DNA of 64,000 bases from Haloarcula laminariae (GTDB lineage: Archaea; Halobacteriota; Halobacteria; Halobacteriales; Haloarculaceae): the NCBI RefSeq assembly GCF_025457605.1, contig NZ_JAMZFY010000001.1:1488001-1552000 (forward strand), written 5' to 3'. Positions 17,542-25,822 of this stretch are shown piece after piece. A program made the position numbers and the translations under genes. Position 1 is the first letter of the stretch. Every line of letters begins with the position of its first letter. Under the pieces are notes generated by a model. It saw nothing but the letters and a program-made list of their open reading frames with translations. It did no database searches and was not told the DNA's origin.

Positions 17542-17857
17542 ACTCTCTCAGGGTCAAGCCCCGAGGCACTCGGCCTGCTCTGCTTGTAGACCCGGTAGAA
17601 CAAAATGACTCTGTCCGAACGACTGCTTGTGGCTGAAGCGCAACAGCAGTTGATACATTGGGACAAAGTATTCAATTGAGGCTTTGTTGAAAGCCTTTTC
17701 TTCAAATACAGTATCGCCTGAAACAGCCGGTCGATGGGACTGGGAACTGACAGTGTAAAGAGCGAGTGATATGCTTGAAGCTCTCCGAGGAGAGGCACTC
17801 CCTTCGCTCCATGCCCCGTTACATCTATTACGTAACGTATCGTACTATATTGTAACG
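17542..17857. promoter_or_regulatory. Intergenic: terminator-like hairpin and candidate antitoxin operator
   Basis: AGGCTTT/AAAGCCT (17679-17696, 4-base loop) followed by TTTTC could end the ATPase transcript. Close to the antitoxin start, CGTTACA (17817-17823) and TGTAACG (17851-17857) are inverted, with TTACGTAA (17828-17835) between them; the half-site GTAACG recurs with a 20-base spacing, two helical turns. Such arrays are typical operators for ribbon-helix-helix-like antitoxins. The rest of the stretch holds no gene I can defend. Confidence 0.45.
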
Positions 17858-18151
17858 ATGAAAACCGTCACGACTCGAATACCCGAAGACGATGAAGAGG
17901 CTTTGTCCGCACTTGAAGAAGAGCTCACCGCAGACCGCTCGGAGGTGCTGCGCCGGCTCATCCGACAAGGCCTCACAGACTGGCGCCAGGAGAAGGCACT
18001 TGAACAGCTGCGAGAGCATACCATCACCCTCCGTCGGGCGGCCGAGATTGCCGACGTGACGTACGTCGAAATGCTCTCTCTTGCCGCTGAGGAAGGTATC
18101 GATACCGGATACACGACTGACGAACTTGAACGAGATCTTGGGCGGATTTGA
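17858..18151 (+). CDS. UPF0175-family antitoxin
   Basis: 97 residues from the ATG at 17858; the in-frame ORF back to 17771 crosses the promoter. N-terminal RHH-like DNA-binding part (MKTVTTRIPEDDEEALSALE, DRSEVLRRLIRQGL) and a UPF0175 helix-turn-helix-like part (TLRRAAEIADVTYVEMLSLA, ERDLGRI). UPF0175 proteins pair with DUF3368/PIN-like toxins. The TGA overlaps the ATG of the toxin gene by one base, giving coupled translation. Inverted and direct GTAACG repeats upstream are the likely autoregulatory site. Confidence 0.88.
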   Translation: MKTVTTRIPEDDEEALSALEEELTADRSEVLRRLIRQGLTDWRQEKALEQLREHTITLRRAAEIADVTYVEMLSLAAEEGIDTGYTTDELERDLGRI

Positions 18152-18642
18152 TGGCTGTCGTTGATTCGTCCGCACTGATCCCACTCGCACGGATTGGTCG
18201 TCTTGACCTCATCTCGGCAATCTTCGATGAACTACGGACAACCCATCAAGTTCGAGATGAGGTCCTCGCCGAGGGGAAGCGAGGGACTGCTGCACTGGCT
18301 ACCTTTTTTGATGATGTGTCGATCTGTGAGATGCCAACCGACACTGAAACCGTCGCATCGTTGGAGGGGATAGCTGTGGCCGACGCATCGGTAATTTTGC
18401 TTGCCGACGAAGGAGAAGAAGTGCTCCTCGCCAACGACAAAGGACTCATCGAAGTCGCCCGGAGTCACGGTGTCGAGTGTTGGTGGGTGACAACGCTACT
18501 GCTTAAGTGTACGAAAGAAGGGGTATTGACTGCCACAGAAGCGACCGATGTGTTGTATGACCTCGTGGATGCAGGGATGAATCTTTCCCCACAGGTGTAT
18601 ACGCAGGTACAACGGAAACTTCGAGAACTCGGCGAATCATAG
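18151..18642 (+). CDS. DUF3368 PIN-like toxin
   Basis: 163 residues from the ATG at 18151 (a TTG at 18148 is also in frame). PIN-like layout: VVDSSALIPLARIG with the first Asp, HQVRDEVLAEG with an acidic residue, VADASVILLADE, and LANDKGLIEVAR with the last Asp. DUF3368 proteins are predicted ribonuclease toxins neutralised by UPF0175 antitoxins, and the overlap with that gene (TGATG) makes the pairing firm. RNA target unknown. Confidence 0.88.
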   Translation: MAVVDSSALIPLARIGRLDLISAIFDELRTTHQVRDEVLAEGKRGTAALATFFDDVSICEMPTDTETVASLEGIAVADASVILLADEGEEVLLANDKGLIEVARSHGVECWWVTTLLLKCTKEGVLTATEATDVLYDLVDAGMNLSPQVYTQVQRKLRELGES

Positions 18643-18658
18643 GGTGCCTCCTCACTGG

Positions 18659-18922
18659 TCACTGCACTGCTTGTATTGACAGAGACGCCCGGCCCTTCTT
18701 GCCGTCGTCAAGGCGGTTGGTCGCGTAGGCGACGACCAGCGCACCAAGGCCGATGATGAACGCTAGAGAGATAGCCGTCCCGCCAGAGGACCACACTGAA
18801 TCCGAGAGGGCGATGTTTCCAGGCTGGAGCTTGCCGCCGGTGTAGACTCCAGTCGTTGCGAGCGAGGCGAGGGTGAAAATCCCGCCAGTGATTGTGTCTA
18901 CCGTGTCGATTTTTCCGAACAT
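18659..18922 (-). CDS. Small two-helix membrane protein
   Basis: 87 residues: [20 protein letters not shown] opens a first hydrophobic helix, and [20 protein letters not shown] forms a second, followed by a basic-polar tail. I have the impression of a family recurring in haloarchaeal genomes and proviruses, but cannot name it. It is transcribed divergently from the gene at 19041 with a 118-base shared promoter region, and its stop lies 16 bases past the toxin stop, convergent. Confidence 0.6.
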   Translation of the reverse strand: MFGKIDTVDTITGGIFTLASLATTGVYTGGKLQPGNIALSDSVWSSGGTAISLAFIIGLGALVVAYATNRLDDGKKGRASLSIQAVQ

Positions 18923-19012
18923 AGTTGCTCAGGCCGTCCGTACGGCCATGCCCGCCGGTCTCGGGTGGTTCGGTAAAAGTGAGGTAGTGACTCGGTGCTA
19001 TACCCGTCCGAC

Positions 19013-19025
19013 TTATATTAATATA
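19013..19025 (+). promoter_or_regulatory. TATA box for the leaderless gene at 19041
   Basis: TTATATTAATATA is centred 22-27 bases before the GTG at 19041 and is by far the best TATA element nearby. Its position decides the start: an in-frame ORF reaches back to 18873, but those codons run through this promoter and through the divergent gene on the other strand. Confidence 0.65.
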
Positions 19026-19040
19026 CGAAAACAGTTTACT

Positions 19041-19541
19041 GTGAGCCGAGATCGGCCTAATCTTGCTGATGAGTTCTTCTCTAAAACACCAGAACGTGGT
19101 GTAGGATTTGAAATCACTTTGGCAGCCTTGTTAGCTACTGCTCTATTGGCTTACTCACTCCCAAACCACCCGCTAATCAGCCAGTTAATCGGTTTTAGCC
19201 TTTTGGGGGCCACTCTTTTGCGCAGGATAGCTCAAGCCAGTCCCTTCGCTCCGGAGGAGAAAATAATGGATAGAACAGTACCTATTCTCACTTCTCTCAC
19301 CTCCGCTGGTATCATTTCCTTACTCGCCAGTTTCAGTATGCACTCTGGATTAACATGGATTCCACCAATTCGGCTATTTGCACTGACCGGAATTATCCTG
19401 TTTGCAATCCTGTTTCTTTTGCAGGAATTACTATTCCGGGACTATCTCATCTGGTGGTTCGCAAAGTTCAAAGAAAAATCCCAGAATAATGACTTCCCTG
19501 AGGAACTTTGGGAACAGATGGCTATCGTCATTCGTCTTTAG
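19041..19541 (+). CDS. Four-helix membrane protein, 3' end replaced by the ISH8-like end
   Basis: 166 residues from GTG. Polar head, then hydrophobic segments near 25-45, 48-62, 85-105 and 110-135, then a cytosolic tail FRDYLIWWFAKFKEKSQNND. The final codons (ATT CGT CTT TAG) come from the terminal inverted repeat of the insertion sequence starting at 19529, so the natural C-terminus was cut off. No family recognised. Codon bias is weak and GC lower than in core genes. Confidence 0.6.
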   Translation: MSRDRPNLADEFFSKTPERGVGFEITLAALLATALLAYSLPNHPLISQLIGFSLLGATLLRRIAQASPFAPEEKIMDRTVPILTSLTSAGIISLLASFSMHSGLTWIPPIRLFALTGIILFAILFLLQELLFRDYLIWWFAKFKEKSQNNDFPEELWEQMAIVIRL

Positions 19542-20931
19542 CTAAGACTCACACCTCGGTTGCGTAGCGGTAGCGAGCGTATCCTGTAAGATCGGTCGTT
19601 GCTGGTGTATTTTCTGTGCGTCTTCGAACAGCCGCTCCAACAGCGGCGGTGGCGAGTAACCGAGATACTCACCGAGTTCGTGGAGGATGAGCTGGGCGTG
19701 CGACCGGAAGGTCGCCGCCCAGCGTTCCGGCGGAAACACGATCTCATTGTCGGCTTGCTCAGTGACCAGATCCAACAGGTCACGGCTCACCAACAGCGAC
19801 AGCAACGCCGCGTACAGCAGAATTTCCACGACAGCCGGGTTGCTCGTGTCGAACTCATCTAGTTCGTACTGCGTCTTCAGCTCACGGAACAACGTCTCTA
19901 CCTCCCACCGACACCGATACAGCGTTGCTAGATCCGACGGGAGAAACTCTTCTCTCGGCAGATTCGTGATGTACAGATGGTAGTCGTCGGCGTCCGAATC
20001 GCGGACGCCGACGACGCGGAATCGCTTCGTGTCCAGCGAGCGTGTTCCCTCGTACTGCCCTCGCTTAAACTCCGCTTCGACCTCCACGTCGATGTACTTC
20101 CGCGAGAGGTCATCGACCACATCCTGGATCTGCTCGCCTGCCAAGGGAATGGCGCGCCCGCGCCATTCCCGTAATTCCTCTGTTATCACCGGATTCGCGT
20201 TCTGCTTCAGCCGGCTGACGAAGTAGCCGTCGTTCTCGTCGATCAACGCGAAGCGGCGGTACTTGAAGTACGCTAAGTCGAACAGAACGAGCCGTCCGTG
20301 TAGCCACGAACCCGTCTTGAACAGCGTGCTGTCGTGTGTTTTCTCGTCAGTCACGTCGAAACGTTCAATCGTCCGGTCGGTGGCGTTGTGGAGCAGGTGG
20401 AGCTTCGCTCCAGCCTGCTCCTCGTGGCGTGCTTGGAACTCATCAGAGAGGAACTCGTGCAACCGCAGGACGGTTCCATCAGCGATCATTACGTCCCTGA
20501 ATCGGCCGATATCAGCGTCAACAGCGTCGGGAACAGCGACCTCGTCGAGACCGTACTCGACGAGGTCGCGGAGATACTCGGCGAGTAACGGCGTTAACCG
20601 GTGGTAGAAGCCGCCGGGAGAGATCGGTTCGTCGGCTGTCGAATTATAGCTGCGTCTGAAGCCAGCAAGTGTTCGGCTTTCGCCTGCGGCGAAGCCGAAC
20701 ACGAGCGCCCACACGAGGGCTGGAATCTGCAACTTACCCTCTCGCTCGACCACGCCGAGTTGCTCGGCGTGCTCTTCGAGGAACTCGGAGGGAAACAGTG
20801 TAGTGAGACGACGCATAATTCGGGATGAGGAGGCGTCTTGGTGCACACTTGCCGCCTCCTCGTTCCTCTCGAAAAGTAGCCTCGATAAGCCGCCGCTGTC
20901 ACGTGGTTCTTCTCTTAGCTAAAGACGGATG
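19529..20931. mobile_element. Complete ISH8-like insertion sequence (IS4 family), 1403 bp
   Basis: Left end CATTCGTCTTTAGCTAAGA (19529-19547) and right end, read inverted, CATCCGTCTTTAGCTAAGA (20913-20931) match at 18 of 19 positions. The 1403-bp length fits the ISH8 class (about 1.4 kb). One intact transposase fills the element on the minus strand. Expected 10-11-bp target duplications are absent: TGGCTATCGT precedes and AGTAAACACC follows. This suggests recombination or adjacent deletion after insertion. The left end truncates the membrane protein gene at 19041. Confidence 0.85.
19542..20846 (-). CDS. IS4-family (ISH8-type) transposase
   Basis: 434 residues, or 424 from the second Met (MRRLTTLFPSEF, 20816), which is the more usual family start. 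DDE features: Asp in VMIADGTVLRLHEF, Asp in RLVLFDLAYFKYRRF, and the YREK-type box YRCRWEVETLFRELKTQY carrying the catalytic Glu. No frameshift or stop, so the enzyme should be active. The last codons overlap the left inverted repeat region. Confidence 0.92.
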   Translation of the reverse strand: MHQDASSSRIMRRLTTLFPSEFLEEHAEQLGVVEREGKLQIPALVWALVFGFAAGESRTLAGFRRSYNSTADEPISPGGFYHRLTPLLAEYLRDLVEYGLDEVAVPDAVDADIGRFRDVMIADGTVLRLHEFLSDEFQARHEEQAGAKLHLLHNATDRTIERFDVTDEKTHDSTLFKTGSWLHGRLVLFDLAYFKYRRFALIDENDGYFVSRLKQNANPVITEELREWRGRAIPLAGEQIQDVVDDLSRKYIDVEVEAEFKRGQYEGTRSLDTKRFRVVGVRDSDADDYHLYITNLPREEFLPSDLATLYRCRWEVETLFRELKTQYELDEFDTSNPAVVEILLYAALLSLLVSRDLLDLVTEQADNEIVFPPERWAATFRSHAQLILHELGEYLGYSPPPLLERLFEDAQKIHQQRPILQDTLATATQPRCES

Positions 20932-21053
20932 AGTAAACACCCATTCCCCAATATCTCCTACCGAACATTTAGACTACGAACACTGTAGTCATCATGTAAA
21001 GTAAAATAAGGCGGATAAACATAGAAGCAGAAACGGAATAAAACACCCAGCAT

Positions 21054-22187
21054 ATGCACTCAACTGACATAGACAACGTACTTATAGTCTACGAGAAGTT
21101 TGCTACGGCCAAATCAGGCGGTGCCCGTGAATCTCTGTTGACCCTCCTCAATGGTTTAGCCCGTAATAGGGATATCTCTGTAACCGTATACCAAACCCCG
21201 CCAATCGACGCGTGGCCGACGACCGAATACGAGTATGAGGTCAATTCGATTCAAATCAGATCAGTCCCGAAATTCACGTGGATGAATCAGGTGTACGCCC
21301 GTCACCAGTGGAGGCGGGAACTGCGGTCTGTCGTCGATGACACCTACGACCTGATACTCACACAGAACCGGGTCGCGCCAGCAGCTATCTCCGTTGCGAA
21401 TCAGGCCGGGATTCCGTCGTTGTTTTTTGTACGAAGTATGGCGTTGACTGGGTACGAGAAATATAATCCCGAAAAAGGGACTATCGCAAATCTTCGGCAG
21501 ACGGACCTCGGTGGACGCGTTCAGTATCCGTTCCTCCGACGAAATTTTCGACAGTATCGAGAGGCAGCACAGCTCTCGTCGCACACTATTGCTAACAGTG
21601 AATTCACGCGTTCCCGGCTCGCGGAACTGTTCGATATCGACGCACGCGTTATTTATCCACCAATTCAGTTGGAGCAATACCGTGTCGAGTACAACACGAG
21701 CGGCTCCATTGTGATGGTCAATCCTCGGGCCGAATACAAGGGGCCTGATATCTTCCTGAAGATCGCGAAAGAGATGTCCGAAGAGTCGTTCATCCTCGCT
21801 GGGCCGTTGCCCTCACAGGAGATGGAGGAACAGACCGAGCAAATGGATAACGTGTCATACATCGAGTGGTGTGAGGACATACGAACGGTGTACCGAGACG
21901 CGAAGGTGGTGGTCGTTCCATCACGGTGGGAAGAACCGTTCGGCCGGGTACCAGCGGAAGCGATGGTCAGCGGTATCCCGTGTGTCGTGAGTGACCGCGG
22001 CGGGCTGCCCGAGGTAGTCGGAGAGACTGGAGAAATCGTTAGAGATATCGAATTGACGGAGGCATGGACTGCCGCCATTGAGAGGGCACTGGATAACCAC
22101 GATCCCGATGCCCAGCGTGACCGCGTCTCCCGGTTCTCCGCCGAGACACAGATACATTGCCTGGAGGAACTACTCGACGAACTGTGA
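21054..22187 (+). CDS. GT4-family glycosyltransferase
   Basis: 377 residues, cytosolic GT-B fold. N-terminal domain with a Gly-rich loop (KFATAKSGGARESLLTLLNG) and C-terminal domain with VMVNPRAEYKGPDIFLKI, a donor-site region ILAGPLPS, and the E-x7-E motif EPFGRVPAEAMVSGIPCVVS. Retaining GT4 enzymes transfer a sugar from a nucleotide sugar. No other sugar gene is adjacent; it sits between the insertion sequence and the TrmB regulator. GC content is lower than in core genes, so it may be part of the island. Acceptor unknown. Confidence 0.85.
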   Translation: MHSTDIDNVLIVYEKFATAKSGGARESLLTLLNGLARNRDISVTVYQTPPIDAWPTTEYEYEVNSIQIRSVPKFTWMNQVYARHQWRRELRSVVDDTYDLILTQNRVAPAAISVANQAGIPSLFFVRSMALTGYEKYNPEKGTIANLRQTDLGGRVQYPFLRRNFRQYREAAQLSSHTIANSEFTRSRLAELFDIDARVIYPPIQLEQYRVEYNTSGSIVMVNPRAEYKGPDIFLKIAKEMSEESFILAGPLPSQEMEEQTEQMDNVSYIEWCEDIRTVYRDAKVVVVPSRWEEPFGRVPAEAMVSGIPCVVSDRGGLPEVVGETGEIVRDIELTEAWTAAIERALDNHDPDAQRDRVSRFSAETQIHCLEELLDEL

Positions 22188-22279
22188 GCGCTTCTCTGAG
22201 AGCGATACTGACTCTATCGAGTCAGTTCTGCCAGCAGTTCCGAAATCTCGTCACCTTGGTTTTTAGGCGTCATCGATTC

Positions 22280-23131
22280 CTATCTTCGGGAGTCCATAGA
22301 AGATGCACTTTCGTACTCCCACACCAAATCGAAGTACCGCTTCATACCGGCGACGAACGACCCGTTCTCCGTCAGGGCCGCCTGGCGCATGTGGTTTGGC
22401 ACGTCTGGTTCCTCGACCAGGAGAATCGCCTCGCCGCCGTCGTAGTCCATGCTCGGGTCGACGAGCGTCCCCCGCCACGGCAGTTTCTCCGTGCTGAATC
22501 GAATGCCGACGTCCGGCAGCTCCGACGCCAGCCGCTCGACCATCTCAGCCTGGACCGCCGCCTTCTCCGCCGGTAACGCGTCGGGATGGAGAAAGAGCAC
22601 CGACACGTCCACGCCGCGCTCGACGGCCCCCTCCAGCGCCCCGATAACGCTGTCCAGATACGCGAAACTGTTCGTGATGATGCCGAGCGTCTCCTCGGCG
22701 TCGCCGTAGAGCCGGCGAGTCTCGCGCTCGCTCGGTTCGCCCACGTCGACGACGTGGAACAGCTCGGCTGTCGGGGAGATGTTCTCGCTGGCGCGCTCGA
22801 ACTGCGGGCCGTATTCCGACAGGAAGGCGTCCCGGCCGGCCTCGATGTCGGCCGCGAAGGCCTCGTAGGACTGGCGGCTGTTCTCGATGGCGCGGTCGAG
22901 TATCTCGTCGGGGGCCTTGGGCTGGTACTCCTTGGGGCGGCCGGGTATCACCTTGATGAACCCCCGGTCTGCGAGGGACTCCAGGACGCCGTAGATGCGG
23001 GCCTTGGGGATGCCCGTGGCTTCGGCGAGATTCGGCGCCGTGGTCCGGCCCAGCGTCAGCAGCTGCTCTATAGCCGTCGTCTCGTACTCGGTCAGCCCAA
23101 CGCGGTCGAACACGTCGGACGCTTCGGTCAT
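22280..23131 (-). CDS. TrmB-family transcriptional regulator
   Basis: 283 residues. N-terminal TrmB winged helix (VGLTEYETTAIEQLLTLGRT, NLAEATGIPKARIYGVLESL), a Lys/Pro loop KVIPGRPKEYQPKAP typical of the family, a coiled coil, then the PLD-like C-terminal part (ETRRLYGDAEETLGIITNSF). TrmB proteins sense sugars or related effectors. The divergent small gene at 23217 and this gene share an 85-base promoter region. Effector and regulon cannot be read. Confidence 0.85.
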   Translation of the reverse strand: MTEASDVFDRVGLTEYETTAIEQLLTLGRTTAPNLAEATGIPKARIYGVLESLADRGFIKVIPGRPKEYQPKAPDEILDRAIENSRQSYEAFAADIEAGRDAFLSEYGPQFERASENISPTAELFHVVDVGEPSERETRRLYGDAEETLGIITNSFAYLDSVIGALEGAVERGVDVSVLFLHPDALPAEKAAVQAEMVERLASELPDVGIRFSTEKLPWRGTLVDPSMDYDGGEAILLVEEPDVPNHMRQAALTENGSFVAGMKRYFDLVWEYESASSMDSRR

Positions 23132-23216
23132 ACTCTCCCCTCTGTGGCCTGGTAGGTAAAACGCGCGGGAAACGCCGGAAAGTATTTATCCGCCGCTCAA
23201 GTTAGTTACTCGCAAC

Positions 23217-23333
23217 GTGAGTAACCAGCAATCCGAAGCCCGCGAGCGCGACGACGCACACCTGCAGGACGTCGACGACGGCTGTGGCTGTGTCGAAGTG
23301 TGGGAACACATGAGCGAGGACCGCGACGACTGA
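23217..23333 (+). CDS. 38-residue conserved-type haloarchaeal small protein (CGC motif)
   Basis: GTG start, 38 residues: acidic head, then DDGCGCVEVWEHMSEDRDD. The closely spaced CGC pair and the VEVWEHMSE tail recall a small haloarchaeal family whose members carry xGCxExWEHLSE. TATTTATC at 23182-23189 lies about 30 bases upstream, as expected for a leaderless message. Third positions are almost all G/C. Function unknown; two cysteines could bind metal or act in redox. It is too short for most gene finders. Confidence 0.6.
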   Translation: MSNQQSEARERDDAHLQDVDDGCGCVEVWEHMSEDRDD

Positions 23334-23449
23334 CCCCGGAACGTTCGGAGCGCTTTCTCTGCCCCCAGCGGCTGCGATGAATCGGACCCTGAGAGCTTTC
23401 GACTGCTCGCTAGGAATCGACGTAGTCTCAGTTTGCACTGCGATTACTT

Positions 23450-23772
23450 ACCGCCCGAAAGCCCTCGACTGCTCGCGGGCGCTGTGACGGATACCTCGCT
23501 TTGCTCGGTAGTGCCGACACAGCGCCCGCGACCAGCCTCGCCCTTTCAGTCCGCCAGGGACGACCCCGATAGCCTGCCTTTCCCCGGGTCGTGCGACGGC
23601 ACGCACTCCCGGCCACGAAGCCGTTTCATCGGCTGAGTCGGGGGAGGGAAGGCCAGCTCTGCCTGGCGGACTGGAAGGGCGAACGCGGTCGGCGCGGCTG
23701 CGCGGGCCCTATCCGAGCGCCGCGAGGATATCCCGCACAGCCGCGTCGAGCGGGTGAGGGCTTCCGGGGCTG
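23450..23772. repeat. Nested inverted-repeat element with cloverleaf-like layout
   Basis: Four nested pairings are visible. Outer: GCCCGAAAGCCCTC (23453-23466) with GAGGGCTTCCGGGGC (23756-23770). Left hairpin: CGCGGGCGCTGTG/CACAGCGCCCGCG (23474-23486/23518-23530), perfect. Central: CGCCCTTTCAGTCCGCCAGG (23539-23558) with its complement at 23662-23681, 19 of 20. Right hairpin: CGCGGCTGCGCGGG (23693-23706) with CCCGCACAGCCGCG (23732-23745), 13 of 14. No coding frame. Similar GAAAGCCC/CGACTGCTCGCGGGCG runs recur in haloarchaeal intergenic DNA as I recall it. It could be a mobile miniature element or a structured RNA. Confidence 0.7.
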
Positions 23773-23881
23773 AAGAGTGGCGGTGCGGTTACAGACTGTC
23801 GCTAGCGGGGTCGAGTAGTCGACGCTGAGTACACACCCTGGGACCCGCATTTATTTGAGTGCGCGTGGCAGACGTTCGACA

Positions 23882-24877
23882 ATGGCCGACCGAGACGACG
23901 TTTGCGTGTTGCTCCCAGCCTACAACGAGGCTGCGACCATCGAGTCTGTCGTCGAGGGGTTTCGCGGCGCGGGGTTCGAGAACGTCCTCGTCGTCGACGG
24001 CGGCAGCGCGGACGACACCTACGAACTCGCCGAGGCCGCCGGCGCACGCGTCGTCGAGCAGTCGGGCGAGGGGAAGGGACAGGCCGTCCGCGAGGCCGTT
24101 CGCCGGTATATCGAGGCGCCTTACGTGCTGATGGCCGACGCCGACGAGACCTACCGGGCCGAGGAGGCCGACCGGATGCTGGAACCGCTGTTCGACGGGC
24201 GGGCCGAACACGTCATCGGCGACCGCTTTGCCGACATGAAACCCGGCGCGATGACGCGGCTCAACCGGGTCGGCAACCGCATCATCAACGGCGCGTTCTC
24301 ACTCATCCACGGCCACGACTACGCCGACATACTCAGCGGCTATCGCGCGTTCACCCGCGAGTCGTTCCAGCGGCTCTCGCTGTCGTCCGAGGGGTTCGGC
24401 ATCGAGACGGAGATGGCCGTCGAGTGCGTCAAACACGGCGTCCGAACCGTCGTCGTTCCGATAACGTACCTGCCACGGCCCGACGAGTCCGAGACGAACC
24501 TCCGGCCGGTCCGGGACGGCGGACTGATACTCGTGACGCTGTACCGGATGGCCAAGACGAACAACCCCCTCTTTTACTTCGGTAGCGTCGGCATGTCGAC
24601 CATCGCCGTGGGGGCGGTGCTGGGTGTCTACGTCATCTACGACTGGTTCGTCAGGGGCGTCTCCCATGAGGTCATCGCCACGGTCGGCGGTATCGCCGTC
24701 GTGTTGGGAATTCAGTTGCTGATGTTCGGCGTCCTCTCCGACATGATCGTGACGGTGAGCCGGGAGCAGACACAGCAGCTCGAAAGCATCGCCAATCGTC
24801 TGAGCGAGGAGCGCCGGGCCGCCCGGAGCTCGGACGACGAGACGGACGCGCCGGCCCCGGAGAACCGGCAGAACTGA
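23882..24877 (+). CDS. aglJ: AglJ-like dolichyl-phosphate hexosyltransferase
   Basis: 331 residues from the ATG at 23882 (the frame back to 23855 adds nine unlikely codons). GT2 fold: VCVLLPAYNEAATIESVVEG, VVDGGSADDTYELA, the metal site ADADETYRAEEAD, GAMTRLNRVGNRIINGAF, DILSGYRAFTRESFQRL and ETEMAVECVKHG. Two C-terminal helices anchor it in the membrane. These signatures match AglJ, which adds the first hexose to dolichyl phosphate in haloarchaeal S-layer N-glycosylation. aglF lies about 21 kb away and no oligosaccharyltransferase is present here. Confidence 0.88.
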   Translation: MADRDDVCVLLPAYNEAATIESVVEGFRGAGFENVLVVDGGSADDTYELAEAAGARVVEQSGEGKGQAVREAVRRYIEAPYVLMADADETYRAEEADRMLEPLFDGRAEHVIGDRFADMKPGAMTRLNRVGNRIINGAFSLIHGHDYADILSGYRAFTRESFQRLSLSSEGFGIETEMAVECVKHGVRTVVVPITYLPRPDESETNLRPVRDGGLILVTLYRMAKTNNPLFYFGSVGMSTIAVGAVLGVYVIYDWFVRGVSHEVIATVGGIAVVLGIQLLMFGVLSDMIVTVSREQTQQLESIANRLSEERRAARSSDDETDAPAPENRQN

Positions 24878-24917
24878 GACGGGCGGAGGTCAATCGCCGC
24901 CCACGCGTCGGGCCGGC

Positions 24918-25244
24918 TCAGAACGGGACCAGGGCCCGAAGCTGTGTCAACAGGCTGTTGGAGGTCGCCTCCCGCTTTCGCTCGAACGGGGGATGGAGCG
25001 CGTTGAACAGCTCCTGCTCGGAGTCGAAGCGGGTCTCTGTCGCCATTTCGAGGGCCTCCCCGACGGTCATGCTGTGGCCGGCGGAGTCGAAGGGCACCTC
25101 GATGTGGCCCGCCTGCTCGCGCACTTCGCGGGCGGTGGCGGGGTAGTCGATGGTCTCCTCGCCGAGCTTGGCGTCGAGCGCCGCGATGCCGAACTCGATA
25201 GCGGTCGGCTCCTCGGTGTCGTCGGTCGGTGGCTGTACTCCCAT
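24918..25244 (-). CDS. DUF5789-family haloarchaeal protein
   Basis: 108 residues, acidic and soluble. The pattern IEFGIAALDAKLGEETIDYP, a central GHIEVPFDSAGHSMTVGEAL and RFDSEQELFNALHPPFER matches the haloarchaeal DUF5789 family, whose function is not known. It lies alone between aglJ and the HxlR regulator, on the opposite strand to aglJ. High G/C at third codon positions supports coding. Confidence 0.75.
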   Translation of the reverse strand: MGVQPPTDDTEEPTAIEFGIAALDAKLGEETIDYPATAREVREQAGHIEVPFDSAGHSMTVGEALEMATETRFDSEQELFNALHPPFERKREATSNSLLTQLRALVPF

Positions 25245-25308
25245 TGTCCGGAGTGAGGGGCTTCGGGATGGAAAAGGCTGTGTTCGACGCGGTCTCGGCG
25301 AGCGTGGG

Positions 25309-25686
25309 TCAATCGTCGGCGCTGTTGGGGGATTTCGCCGCCCCCTCGCAGGAGGAGAGCCACTCCTCAGCCCACGCCGTTATCTCGTCGAACACCGGAC
25401 AGAGCGACTCGCCTTTGGGTGTGAGCCGGTAGTAGGTCGCAACCGGCGCGTCCTCCTCCAGCCGGCGCTCGACGAAGCCGGTCTCCTGGAGGTCGTCGAG
25501 GACGCGCGAGAGCGTGCGGGAGCTGGCGTCCGTGGCCCGCTTGAGTTCGTTGAACCGCCGCTCGCCGTTCTGGAGTTCGTGGAGGACGACCAGCCGCCAC
25601 TTCGACCCGACCTGCTCGATGGACTCGACGACGGGACAGGCGCCGTCGTTCGTCTCGGCCTCGTCTGCGAAGAGTTCTGATGACAT
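25309..25686 (-). CDS. HxlR-family transcriptional regulator
   Basis: 125 residues from the ATG at 25686; the frame extends to 25845 but that part overlaps the promoter. HxlR winged helix: CPVVESIEQVGSKWRLVVLH, FNELKRATDASSRTLSRVLD and wing RLEEDAPVATYYRLTPKGES, with the usual single Cys near the N-terminus and a Cys in LCPVFDEI. HxlR proteins respond to redox, quinone or aldehyde stress. It is divergent from the DoxX gene at 25823, which is the likely target. Confidence 0.87.
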   Translation of the reverse strand: MSSELFADEAETNDGACPVVESIEQVGSKWRLVVLHELQNGERRFNELKRATDASSRTLSRVLDDLQETGFVERRLEEDAPVATYYRLTPKGESLCPVFDEITAWAEEWLSSCEGAAKSPNSADD

Positions 25687-25822
25687 CGGTGTGACCTGGT
25701 ATCTTCTATGTCCGGGAAGCGATATATAGGTTCGCATCCGAACCAAGTAACGTAATGAAACCACACTTCGCGCTGCAGACTGATAGCCATACGACAACCC
25801 GCGGCCATGAGGTGTCGGCCTG

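Noticed and set aside
23450-23772. RNase P or SRP RNA as identity of the structured element
   Set aside because: Neither the RNase P conserved box (GAGGAAAGTCC-like) nor the SRP domain IV loop was found.
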